This document shows, piece by piece, positions 40,396 to 52,500 of a stretch of 64,000 nt of DNA. The stretch is from Oxyruncus cristatus (lineage: Eukaryota; Chordata; Aves; Passeriformes; Cotingidae), in NCBI GenBank assembly GCA_013399855.1, contig VXAY01002198.1:181761-245760 (forward strand), read 5' to 3'. Position 1 is the first letter of the stretch, and each line of letters begins with the position of its first letter. Both the position numbers and the translations under genes were made by a program. The notes below the pieces were generated by a model. The model saw nothing but the letters and a program-made list of their open reading frames with translations, had not been told where the DNA came from and did not search any database.

Positions 40396-40897
40396 GAGGA
40401 AAAGCCTCCATTATTATGATGGTAATCTCAAAAATAATGATAGAAAACTTGCTTTGACAGTAACAAAAATGATGGGGGCCAAGCAAATACTGTTGTATAC
40501 TGTGGGAAACCTAGTGGGATACTTGCTATTCCAGTCATTTTCTCCAAATCTTTACTTATAAGTCATGTCCTGCTGACTTCCCAGGGATATCTCACACATG
40601 AAGGTGCTGCAGACCTGAGACCACCCCCTTGCTTGTTACAAAACCATGGAAATATTTGAGGTTTGCTGCCATATTGTTCCCCCTTTCTCCTCTAGAGTGG
40701 CTGGTTTTGCCTTTCATTAAGTGGGGTCTGTAATTCTCAGCAAAGGCTGAGAATGTGATACTGTAAAATGCCACAATCCCTTTAGGTTTTATGTAGGATC
40801 TGGGAAACAGCCCTGACCCTTGTAGAATAAGCAGAGGGTTGCTTTCTCCTGGAGGACATAAATTGGGTTAACTAGATTTAATTTATTAATTGAATGT

Positions 40898-40920
40898 AAA
40901 AAAAAAAAAAAAAAAAAAAA
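40898..40920. repeat. Poly-A run
   Basis: Twenty-three consecutive A following AT-rich DNA. Confidence 0.85.
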
Positions 40921-43911
40921 GTTGTGTTTAAATTATACTAAAAATAGCAGCCTTGTGTGTGTCCCTTGTGTGCAGTCATGGGACACATCAGGGTGGTTCT
41001 CAGGAGACATGGAAAGGAGTCAGCTGAAGTTAACAAGAGGTTTTTTTCTTCCCTGCTGAAAGATGTGCTGTTTGCTTTGATATAACCAACCATGGGGGCC
41101 TGGCAGAAGAAAAACCCCATCAAAGCTCAAAAGCTTTGCTTTGAGAGAGATTCGCCAGGTCCTTCTGTCGCTGGGGTTCACCTCAGCAGGTTGGTCTGGG
41201 GATAAAACAGGAGGACTGGGCTCCTCTTTTTTGATGCTTCTCGGGGCTGTTCGTTTTTGTCTGGCACAAAAACGTTCTCCTTTTGTACTTTCCCATATCT
41301 GAGCAGTGAAACCATCCCAGTCTGGGATGGTTTTGTGATGTGATTTGATGAACAAAAGGCTCTTGGAGGTGCCATCCTCTGCTCTGCATCACTTCTGGCT
41401 GCCCCTGCTCCATCTCTGTTCCTTGTCTTGGGGGTGGGATGCAAATGCCATTTGCAGTGCTACACAAAGCAATGGATTTTCGTATCTAGGGGTGCATTCC
41501 TGTCCTGATTTAGAGCTAAGCAGCTCAAGGACAGGTAAAAGGCATAAATAGGTGTTTCTGGGGTGAGGACACGCAGTGCCAGCAGCCCCGCTGGGCCAGC
41601 CAAGCCCGCCAGAGGTTAAGCTGGCAATTAGGCATTTGCTCTGTGAAGTTCATCACGAGAAATGCACCATTTTTCAAAAAAAACACATTTCCATGTGTTA
41701 CTGACCCCTCACAGACCTCACAGCAAGTTTCTCTGCCTGCTCAAGCGCGTGAGGGCAGGTCCTTCCTGCTGCCTCCATCCCGGGTGAGGGGATGGGGCCC
41801 TCCCTCCTTGTAGGCGTTATTTGATGATCCTTTCAGCAGTTCCTGGGGAAGATCTGTACATCCAGAGCCATCCCACCCTCAGCATGGCTATCTCCAGCTG
41901 AGGTTCCTGCTTCCAGCATGGGCTATGAGACACCACCGGGCATTCCCGGGATCTGCAGACATGCTAAGCAGGAGCTTGGATGGACAAGTGGGGTCAGGGC
42001 AGTTCTTCCAAAGCCTCTGCTGGACATTTCAGCTCCCACAGCAGCACGAAAGGCACCACTCCTCACTCACCTCTGCTCCATGGAGCTGCTAACTCCTTCC
42101 AGATGAGTGGTGTTTATTTAGCTTATTGAACAAAACAGTTCCTGCCTCTAACAGGAACCTCACGTTTTCCAGAGAGACAGATACGAAACATTGAAACTGG
42201 TGATCATTCCCCTCTACCCCCCCTTTCCAGAGGGTATAGCTGCTCCTTGTGACGAGGGGCTGTGCAGCTACAGAACCAGGAGCCTGAAGAGGAAATGAAA
42301 GCAAGTTCTGCTTGAGAGAAACTTCTAGAGCATGGGTGGCTGAGTTTTTTTGGGTTTTTTTGTTTTTTTAACCTAAAAATACTAATTTCCTTCAGTATGA
42401 AAACTGAGATGGCATCAGCTTGACTCACAAAAATCTTTAGATTAACTTGCCACACTGATACACTAAACAAAGGGTTTGAATAGAAGAGGAGGGAGAATGT
42501 GGGCCACAAACCCAAACATAAAGTATAAAAGCTGTAGGATTTCTTATGGAATGGTGTCTCTGATCCCTGCTCTCTTTGCTGATGCTGCAGCAGCTCCAGC
42601 TGCTCCATGTCCCCCCTCACGCCCATCCCAGAGGAGGTCTGGCACGTGCTGCAGCCCTTCTGGGGCCAGAACAGATAATAATGTCGTTCTTCCCACTTTT
42701 CCCTCGGTAGGACCCTGTCTGTCATTTCCTCACCGTGCTTGCTGAGCTTCACAAAGCCCTCAGTTACCTCGGAGACTCTTCCCCCTCCCTGAAACTTGGC
42801 TGCAATGCCCATCAAAAGCTGCTGCAGGGAGAGAGGAACCTACAGGCAGCCAGGCAAGGCCGTCTCCATCAGTAAAAACCGATCAGTCACCCAGGGGGAC
42901 GTGGAACACGTTCAAAGACCAGCTTTAGGAGACTCAAATGCACGTGACAAGGCAGTGCCACCAGCTTTCCTGAGCACTGCTGAGGGGGCTCCTGTGCAGC
43001 AACCACCCCCTTGGTTGTCAGACTTCCAGAGGGAGGCCCTGGGGCTGCTGCAAACAAAAGCTGGAGCATCCTGGAAGGAAATTGCCTTCTTGTTCCCTCC
43101 TGATAGGGAGTTAACCCCGGGGAGCATCCAGCTGAAAGCTGTACATGTGGAATACTCTCCCTTTCTGCTAAGAAAACATCCAAGGCAGGGCGTCTTTCCT
43201 GCAGCTGGGAGAAATTGCAGCAGCCTGCTGAAACCTGATGGCTGTGATACAGGAAAGATCCCAGAGGAAGGGATGTGCTGATGTCCCTGCTGACTGACAC
43301 GTGGCACTCCACCGCACATTCCCTCGGGCTCCTCTGCATTTCCTCTCCAAGATTTCTTGCCACAGCAAGTACAGAGACAGTAAACAATTATTTTTGCTGG
43401 GAGATGCCAATTTATCTGTAATGCATCTAATTCTCTGGTTGTCCTCATATCTTTTTCTCCAGGAAGGAAGGAAGGGAGTTACAGCTGTGCTGGAAACCAG
43501 TGTGCATGAAGTGATTGAATTAGTGAAGCAGTTTCAAAGTTCACTTCAGCAAAAGATTCAGGGTTTGATCTTCCTTCCTCTGCCAACGTTGGCAATCTCC
43601 CCACTAGTTCCAGTGGAAGCAGGAGCAGAGCTTCGGAGCTGACACCTCAAACAGCACTAAGTTATCAGCCTGAGACAATAGGAATGAGGCTCAGTGGAAA
43701 GTCCAGGTTTAAGTGAGCAAAACACACGGGTTAGCCTAAAAAAGCAGGGAGAAGTAAAGGAATGCCCGGCACTGCTCAGTGCTGCTGGAATTAGGGAAGT
43801 TCCATTCAAGTTTCACACAGCATGTTTGGAAATTTTGGCACTTTGTTGACTGTCCTGCAGTTTGCTCACAACCAGGAGCACAAAGACAGGCACAGCCATA
43901 AATATGGAATT

Positions 43912-44372
43912 GTAGAATCCCAGAATGGCCTGAAAGGGGCTGGAAGGGACACATTCCGCTGATCCAGGTTGCTCCAACCTGGCCTTGGGCATTTCCAGGG
44001 ATCCAGGGGCAGCCACAGCTTCTCTGGGCAACCTGTGCCAGGGCCTCACCACCCTCGCAGCCACAAATCCCTTCTCAATATCCCATCCAACCCTGTGCTT
44101 TGTCCATGTGAATCCATTCCCTGGGTCCTGTTCCTCCCTCCCTTGTCCCCAGTCCCTCTCCAGCTCTCCTGGAGCCCCTTTAGGCCCTGCAAGGGGCTCT
44201 CAGCTCTCCCTGGAGCCTTCTCTTCCCCAGGGGAACCCCCCCAGCTCTCCCAGCCTGGCTCCATGTCAGAGGGGCTCCAGCCCTGGAGCATCTCCGGGGC
44301 CTCCTCTGGACTCTCTGCAGCAGCTCCACGTCCTTGTGCTGCTGTTCCCAGCGCTGGAGCAGCTCTGCAGGA
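43912..44372 (-). mobile_element. CR1 LINE 3' fragment
   Basis: On the plus strand it starts with the inverted CR1 end (attgtagaatcccagaatgg, ctgaaaggggctggaaggga) and continues through ctccaacctggccttggg, gggcaacctgtgccagggcc and agcctggctcca to a ctgctgttcccagcgctgg block. This is the minus-strand CR1 3' region, about 460 bp and 5' truncated. Its open frames (for example 43,985-44,572) are inverted CR1 sequence, not genes. Confidence 0.92.
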
Positions 44373-44374
44373 AA

Positions 44375-47300
44375 ACAAAACAAAGCAATCTTCAAGGAGA
44401 AGGATGTGATCATCCTCCAAAAAACCTTGTCCTATGGCACCAGGGCAGACAGATAATTCTGCGTGGTGGCAGCCACTTGCTTAGCTGGGTGTTCAAGATG
44501 TACAAAAAAACACTTCTGGGAAACAGTCTGATTTTCCTGGCATTTAAGGTATTTGGGGTTTGTGTTTCCTGAGCAATCTGGGTTAGATAACGTTTCTGCT
44601 CTCTGCTGCTCTGCTCTGAGCCCTGGCAGGGGGGCGTGTTTCTGTGTTCCCCGATGGAATTTCCAAACACCGCGTTGTTTAGCAAACTTTTCAAACAGAG
44701 TTTCCTCCTGCCAGCGTGGAAGTGGAACTGCCCCACCTGAACGGCAGACCAACAGAGCCTTGAGCAGTTTGGGGCTTTGGGGGCCAGTTCCTTGCTGATC
44801 CCAAGGCTTTTCCTCTCGGCTTGGTGGAACCTTCTGTTGTGAGAAGGTGTGTTTTAACCCCGGATTTGACAACAGCAAATCTGACAAATTTTGTTTGGCT
44901 TGGGCCGGTAACTCTGCAAAGGCAGAGTAATCTGAAGAGTGTCACTGGTGCACACTGCAAACATGCAGAGTTGGGCCCCCACTGAGAAGCACATCCAGCA
45001 TCCCAAACGGGGTGTGGACCTTCCCCAGGGACTGAGGCAGCCGCTGGACAGGAGTGATGCTGGTGACAAGGGCCTGAGGAGGTCACAGCTCTTGGGAGGC
45101 AGGATATGTGTGCTCACCTGCTCCCTGAGGGCCCACGAGACACCTGGACAGCAGAGGGGGCTGGGGTTTTTAAATTCCCTTAAGTGCCAAGGGGTCTTGT
45201 TTGGCCAGAAGATGGACTATGTTTAAAATGTCTCTTGAAGCTCCTGGCTGACCCTCAGGAGCTTCAAAAGGGTGAGTGAGAACTCACCACCAAGATTTTT
45301 TTTCAGCTCAGGACTGATAACAAAGACAACCATCACTTTAAACCTCACTGGCCAGGGCTTTGTCAAGGAGAAATGCCCTGATGGGAGTCTGGCCCCACCA
45401 CCTTTGGGGGGGTTATTCTGCTGAATGAAGCCTTTGGGACTCACCACCAGTGCAGTCAAAAGCCCCTCCAGACCAGAAAAGGGGTTTGCAAGTGGTGTCC
45501 CTGAGCCCTGGCTCCAGCCCCCCGGGGGCTGGGTTTGTCCCCAGCAAGGGGCTTGATGACACCCCGGGATTAATGAGAGCCCGGGACAGATGGAATAAAC
45601 AGCCTGGGATTTACCAGCAGCCTGCTAAACAAGGACTTTCACAGCTAAGCCCCCCAGCCCCCTGTATTGCCTGGGGCTGCGGGGGAGATGCTTTAAGAAA
45701 AGGCTTCTGGCAGCAGCAGCCACGAAGAGCTTGTGAGTTTGCAAATTGCTTCCAAGCCTTGTTAATCCTTGCTCAAATAGGAAGCTTTGTAAGCTTATCC
45801 CTCCTTTCTCACCGGCCGCTTTCAGGAAAGCCCCGCTGGCCTGGTATAATGCAGAGCTTTGCTTAGGCGAGGCTTAAAGTGCAGCCGGGAAAAACCAGTG
45901 CCGGTGTCAGAGCACCCTCAGTTTTCAGGGGTTCCCCGTAAATCCAGCGTTCCCCTCGGGATGTTTGCTGCTCCCAGCTCGAAGAAGGACGCCAAAACTG
46001 GTGACTCGAAACAGAAATACAGAAAACAATTGAAATGTGAACAATGCAGAGCCCGTTGTTGCTCACAAAGGAATCACTGCATGAAGTCACTGTGGCCCGG
46101 GGTGTTTTTAAATAGATATTCAGTGGGTAGATGTTTTGGTTCTCTCAGGGGCTGTCTGAGATTCACCAGCAGTGTTAATTAGCTACTGCTGAACGGTGTG
46201 CAGTTTGCCAGTCAAAATTTAGGCTGTGGGCTCCTTTTCTAGAGTATCACAGGTGCCACTGAACACTGAATTACGGTCTATTTATAAAATCTTTAAATAG
46301 GCGAGTTTTCATGTTTTCGACCTCACTTTGCTTTTTAAAGATCAGTTAAATGGGTTTAGTTTCTGTCAAATCAGGGAAATTTGCTTCTCAGCCAGGCTCC
46401 AATGAATGCTTGTTATGTTTTATTACTTCTACAACATCCTATATGCCAGAAACAAAAGACAGATGTGAGTCCCCATCTACTCTCAAAATTAGAAAAATCT
46501 GCCTTTTTCAGGATTTGTGTTTTTTTCATAGAAAGCATCCCTGTAATAACAGCACATCATCCCCCAAGAACCTCAGAAGAGTAACAGATGAGAGTCCTAC
46601 AGGCTCCTTCGTGGCTCCACCTTAACAGTTTTGAGAATTTATTCCACAAATCCACACCTCTTACTTCCCAGTGTCACGGCAGAGCAGAGTCTCCAGCCAA
46701 CCCGCAAATTCATCTTGAGAAGGAAAGAGGGGGAAAAAGGAAGGCAAAACCCCGCAGCACTAAGTAGTGAAACCCCAAAGTCCTGAGCGAACAGAACGAG
46801 CTGGAAAATCCTACTTGGCGCTGCTGAGCAGCAGTGAAATCCCTGATGGAGATGTGCCCTCTCCTGGCGGCCCCGGGAAAGCCTGGAGGGACACCACAGT
46901 GGGAGGGTTTGGGGCCCTGTGCCACTCTGCTGAAATATTAGCGGGATAATAAATGAGAGGCCTGATTGGGATGGATCGACAGACAACACTCCAACTTCTG
47001 CTCCCTGACTAAGCCAAACAGTTGGAATGGTTAAAATCTTTAACGAAATAAGGCATATTTTGCTGTCGTTAAGACACTCCTGCCCTCTTCAACAGCATCT
47101 CCCTCTTCAAACCATGGATGTGGAGGAGCATCATGGTTTTCCAAGAGCAGCTCTCCCTCTGCCCAGAGCAGGAGCATCTCCTAGTCCAAGCCTCTGCTGG
47201 ATTTAGTGTCCATTAATTAATCCTTCCATGTGAAACACCCCAAGAAACACATCTGTGCCAGATCCCCTCCTAACAAAACCATCCAGAGGGAAAAAAAACC

Positions 47301-49340
47301 AAAACTGCTTAGGAAATTATCCTGAGGTATTTAAAGTGAAGCAGCTCCACCAACGGAGCAGCTCCATGTGATGGAACACAGTGGTGTTTGGATGTTTCTG
47401 GCACAGCTAAACAGTAAGTTAGAAAAGCAAAGTGCATCTCTGTCTTTGACTTTCTTATCTGAACCTTCTGTTTGCCACAATGAGAGATCTGGGAAGTTTT
47501 CTCTCAGTTTTTAAAGGATTTGGAACAAATCTTCTCTGCCATCCTATGTAAGCAGAAGCCCTCAGGGATCAAGGGGAAAAAAAAAAAAAGCAGCTTTCAC
47601 AGCATCAGAGAGCGAAAACAAGGGGATCTTACCTGATTTGTGTCCTGGCAGTAAACACAGAGCCTTGTACTATAAAACTGAACAGGTTTGGTCTCCTGGT
47701 GGCTGGGCTGGGCTTGAAGTTCCTGGTGATTTAAAAGCAAACACGATTGTGTGTTTATTTTCAAACACTCTGCTCCTCCAGGCGTGGGTGATATATTACC
47801 CGAAGATCAGACCAGCATCTTCCAGGCCTGGTAACATTTTATTTCTAACTCTGCAGACCAGAAAGACGGCAGTGGGCAGGAACAGCATCTGGCTGTCCCG
47901 AAAAACCCCACCACCACCATCAGCACATCACCTGGGCAAGAACCATTGAATTACCTGCATCCGAAGGGGAAAAAAACCAAACCAAAACAAAAAATCCCCT
48001 GCAGGCCACAGGCAGAGAGGTGGACAACAATAATAATAATGGGAGAATGCCGGTGTCATTGTAACTGTATTAACAGCAGCTGCTTGGTACTATATTTATT
48101 GGAATGCTGAACCAGTTCGTTACACTTCCACGTCGCAACTCTTGACTCCCTCCAAGAGGAGCCAAGTGTTCATTTCAAGCGTTTCAGTTCTCGTAGTTCA
48201 TGTGGACGTTGAGTGAAAAAATACCTCTTGTTTTCTTCCTGTTATTCTTTTCCACTGAGAATTTTGGCTGTTTTTCAGTGACTTTCTCTTTTCAATTATG
48301 GGCTGTATTTTCTGCAATCCTCTCCTGCCCTGAAGACTTGTGAGAAGGGTTTCCAAGGATCTGCTGCCTTGTTCATCTGCACTCCAGTGCCTGCACTGGT
48401 GTTTCCCCTCATCCCCATACAAACACATTTTGGGAGAATAAACATTTTTGTTTTATCCCAGAAACATTCTGCTGTGCCTTTGCCTGCCAGCAGCTCTATC
48501 TGCCAGTTGGAATCTGATGTTCAGATCCCTGTAACTACAGCAGTTCAGGTGCTTCACTCCCCTTGGAATTGCACTTCTATTCTCCTCCTGCTTCCTCCCA
48601 CAGTGCCGTGCTTCCTGTCAGGAATTATGTGCCAGTTTTCTATCCTTCACCTTCTGTTCCTTCTCCTCTGCACATTTTCTCCAGTTCAGGCTCTTTTGCA
48701 GCTTTCCTCGACCCTGTCAACTGAAGAGGAGAGAGGACTGGATGGAGGCAGTTTTCCAGCTGGTGGATTCCCAGAGCTCAAGTGTGAATAAACTGCAGGA
48801 CTCTGAAACCCCAGGGGTTCCTGGCAAAAGGTCCAGTCCACTTTCCACACCTCCAGAGGAGAAGGCCACCTTTAGTTATGGAAGAAGCCTCTTGCCTTGT
48901 CTGTGGAAGACACAGAGATCCCACAGATCCCAAACTCCTGATCTCGAAGCTGCTCCTGTCTCACTGCAGCACAGCTATAAGAGTGTCTCCCCTTTTCTCC
49001 CTCCTTTCCTACTAATTTACTACTTTTATTACCAAACCAAACACTGAATCCAGGGCCTTGGAACATCAAGGATCACATTAGGGGAGGTGTGAGGGAGAAG
49101 TGGATTGTTTTCCTTGGTTAGATGGACCAGTGCTGATGAAAACACTGGAGAACACGTGGTGCTGAGTGGATCCAGGGCTGGAGCACTGCCCTTGGTTTGG
49201 TTAATTGTTTTCCTTTGCTCAGAAGCCTTGGTACAATCCTCTCTCCAGAGCAGCAGGAGAAGAGGGATTCTGGTCCCAGTCCAGCACTGCATCCATGGAA
49301 GGAGGGGAATAGCTTAGAGTAATGACCAGTGCTTGTAAAA
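44375..49340. other. Non-coding DNA downstream of DNAJB13
   Basis: In mammals the UCP2/UCP3 genes lie just past the 3' end of DNAJB13 and point towards it. I looked for mitochondrial-carrier signatures on the plus strand here and found none. A short A-rich stretch lies at 47,577-47,589. No gene supported. Confidence 0.5.
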
Positions 49341-49368
49341 ATCAAACCAAATAAACACTGAAATGGAC

Positions 49369-49374
49369 TTTATT
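49369..49374 (-). terminator. DNAJB13: DNAJB13 polyadenylation signal
   Basis: The plus strand reads tttatt, giving a canonical AATAAA on the minus strand 42 nt past the stop codon. Cleavage would fall near 49,345-49,355, making a 3' UTR of only about 65 nt. Confidence 0.75.
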
Positions 49375-49415
49375 GAGCTGCAGCACAGAGGTGTTCAGGG
49401 AGGAGAGGGGGAAGC

Positions 49416-49578
49416 TCACTCTTCTTCAGGCACGAGGGCATTTTTCAGGAGTGTTTTCATCTCAGGGCTGAGGCTCTTGGGGAAGCAGATGTTGAAGTAG
49501 ATGAGGAGATCCCCCTTCTGCTGGGGGTCCTGGGGCAGTGGCATTCCCTCCCCGGGAACCACCTTGCAGTACTTGGGG
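49416..49578 (-). CDS. DNAJB13: DNAJB13 exon 8 (coding part)
   Basis: Residues about 266-319 and TGA. It carries the conserved [11 protein letters not shown] stretch and the GDLLIYF strand of the C-terminal domain. Acceptor ttggcag at 49,579-49,580. The end is slightly more acidic (PEEE) than in mammals. Confidence 0.95.
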
Positions 49579-52500
49579 CTGCCAAGCAAAGGAAGGGGCT
49601 GAGAGGAGCCCCGGGATGATCCCAATGCAGGAATCCCCAGCCCCACCGGCAGAGTCCCCCGGGGGTGTCTTAGGTCAAGTCCAACTGGAGACTTTTCCTC
49701 CTCTTTCAGGCTCCACCATCCACCCTCATCTCCCTCATGACTCCCATCCACCCAAAACCAGCCCCAGACCAGAAGAGTCACCCCCTGTGGGCACCCTCCT
49801 CCTCCTCCTCCAGCCCCAGACCTGCTGGGAAACGCTTCGGAGGTTCCTCGGAGCGCCTGCTCACCTCCATGCTCACCAGGATCCAGGGAAAAGCCCCATT
49901 TCCACATGGCACTTACTCCACAATGTCGTTGATGGGGATGTTGAGCAGCCTCCCATCCAGTGTCCACATATCCAGGGTGCATCCAGTCAGTGCCTGCTGG
50001 GCACGGAGCAGCACCGGGAGCTGCTGCTGCAGCTCCAGGGGCTGGAGGTGGAGCTCTGTCCCTTCCCTTGGCTCTTTACCTTTCCCAGCGGGATTGAGGC
50101 GACGTAAATAAGGTTGTTGTCGATTCTTCTAAACCTTGAGTGAAGCTTCTCTTGGACAACAAAGATGATGTCAGCTGGAATGACGTTGGGGCCCTAAAAT
50201 TGAGGGGAAAAAAGAGATCAGGGAATCGCAGGATGGATGATAAAGCTCATCCAGTTCCACTCGCCTTCCACAGACTCTCCACACCTTCCGCTACATCAGG
50301 TTGCTCCAAGCCCCATCCAACCTGGCCTTGCAAACCTGGAAATGATTTTACACAGGGAAAGCTGACACAAACTCCTGCTCTTTTGTTGCCACTTTCAGCT
50401 GGAGAAGGGAAAGGTATTTTCTTTCTTTAAGGAAAAAAGGAATCTTTTCTCAGACTCCTGCTCAGCCAAAGGAAATCAAACTGGGCTTCCCAAGTGCCAG
50501 GCAGGAAACCACCCCTTCCAATTATTGCTTTTAATCTGAGGAAAATCCAGGCAGGAATGGCTCTTCAGAGTGTTTCTGAGCACTGGAATGCTGGAATCGC
50601 TCCATTGGTTGTGCTGCCAAGTGCCCTCAGCAACGGGAAACCAGAACTTCATGTCACAGGAGAACTTCTTTCCATGGAAGGTGAGGTTCCTTCCAGCCCT
50701 AAGAACTCTGGGATCCTGGGATTACCTGGTCTCCTTCCTTCTCAAAGGTGATCCTGGTGCCGCGCTTCCATCCCGGCTGCACGTCGATGGTCAGGATCTT
50801 ATCCCTGATGGTGCTGGTTTGGCCATCCTCGTTCATCACCTGGGGAGGACACCAAAGAGGGAGGGTCAGGACTGCTCCAATCCCCTGGCACAGGCCAGCA
50901 GAGAACAATCCATCCTTTCCATGGATTGTACTCCGTGGTGGCTCCAAATCAGATCATAGAACTGTGGGATCAGTGAGGTTGGAAAAGCTCACTGAGACCA
51001 TTGAGTCCAACTCTCCCCAGCACTGCCAAGGCCACCACTAACCCCTGTCCCCAAGTGCCACATCCACACAGCCTCCAGGAATGGGGACTCCAGCACTGCC
51101 CATAGCCCATTCCAATGTCTGACCACCCTTTCAGGGAAGGAATTTTCCCCAATGTCCAACGTAAGCCTCCCCTGGCACAACCTGAGGCCGTTTCCTCTTG
51201 TCCTAGAGTAGGGGAAACTCAGGACTGGATCCAGGAGACAAAGGGCACAATGGAGAATGAAAATGGAATTGTGGGAGCCCAGAATGTGCCAAGCTCCTTC
51301 TCCACCCACCTCCCAAATTAGCCCTTGCTTCCCACCAGCTCCTGCATCACCTCCCGTGCTGAATTCCCTGTGCCAAGCCAGGAGAGGAGGACACTGGTTC
51401 AGCTCCCGCTGGGTTTGGTGCCGATCCCTCCCTGTGGCACAGCCCCAAATCCTCAACATCCCACACAGAGGGCAGAGCACATCCCAAAACACAGCTCCGT
51501 GGCCCTACCCTGCGGGAGATCTTGATCTTCTTGGTGCAGCCATGGAACAGATCCTCGAGGGACACGTAGAGGTCCCGGACGACGGGGGGGTCCTGGCGGA
51601 GTGCCCCCCGGCCCCGGGGCCCTCCGAAGGGCAGGAGCACCTCCGAGCCATCCTCGGCAAAGAATTCTGCAGGAGGGAGCACAGGAATGGCCCCTCCCTC
51701 GGGTCAGAGCTGGGGGGGCCTCTGGGGTCTTCACCTCCCTTCTTCTCCCACCCAGAAGCACCTGAAGTGGTTTTTTCCAGGGGTGTTTCTGCCTCACTCA
51801 TGTTTATGGCAGCCTTGCCTCCCTAATCCCTCTTTTTGATGGGAATCCTCCCAGGAAAGGTCACAGGAGCAGCTGGGGAGAGCTGACAGCCTGAACGTGC
51901 ACCTCCAGCCCTCTCTCCCACCCATGGCTGGGGGAAGTCAGGACCTAACCTCCAAGCACCAGAGGGATCCAAGAGTAGCTGGGCAGGGATGTACAGGGTT
52001 CCAGGATGTACATCCCTGGAAAGCTTAAAGCTCCAAGCATGGAGTCACAGCATCTATGGATGGGGTCTGTGCCACCACCCCAGTCCCCCCCATCCTACCT
52101 GCAAAGGGGTTGTCCCCACCGAAGAACTCCTTGAAGGTTTTTTCGGGGTTGTTGTGGAACACGTATCCCACGCTCCAGGGGTTGTCACTGGCCAACTCCA
52201 GGGGGATGCCACCCTTGAGCCCCTCTTCTCCAAACTTGTCGTAGATGCCTTTCTTCATGGCTTAGGGAACAAGGAGGGGTTGGGAATGGGGGAGAGCCTC
52301 AGCCTTAGATCCGGGATTTGCTTGGGTGGAGGTGGGACAAGCGGGTTCCCAGCAATGGGTGGGATGGACGTCGGAGCGTGTGCCAGCTCCCAGCTGGGCT
52401 GTGCGTCACACAGCTGGTGGCACCTCCCTAGGGTGCCAGGAACCAGGGATTCACACCCACTTCCAGCCCCTCCTGCTCCTAAAATCCATGAAAGGGAACC

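Larger units (their letters stand above)
37575..43910. other. Non-coding DNA, no supported gene
   Basis: No exon supported. Holds a poly-T run, a CpG-dense patch, an A/C-rich low-complexity block and a poly-A run, all listed separately. Confidence 0.55.

Noticed and set aside
39921..40457. 178-codon plus-strand frame rich in Lys, Asn, Thr and Pro
   Set aside because: It is the direct translation of an A/C-only low-complexity block; the opposite strand is equally open with Phe/Val.
43985..44572. 195-codon plus-strand frame
   Set aside because: Translation of an inverted CR1 fragment.
49349..49354. AATAAA on the plus strand as evidence for a convergent gene ending here
   Set aside because: No plus-strand coding exon could be found upstream; a six-base match is expected by chance in AT-rich DNA.
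49416..49982. 188-codon minus-strand frame treated as one exon
   Set aside because: Only its last 54 codons match DNAJB13; the part before the ttggcag acceptor is intron that happens to be open.
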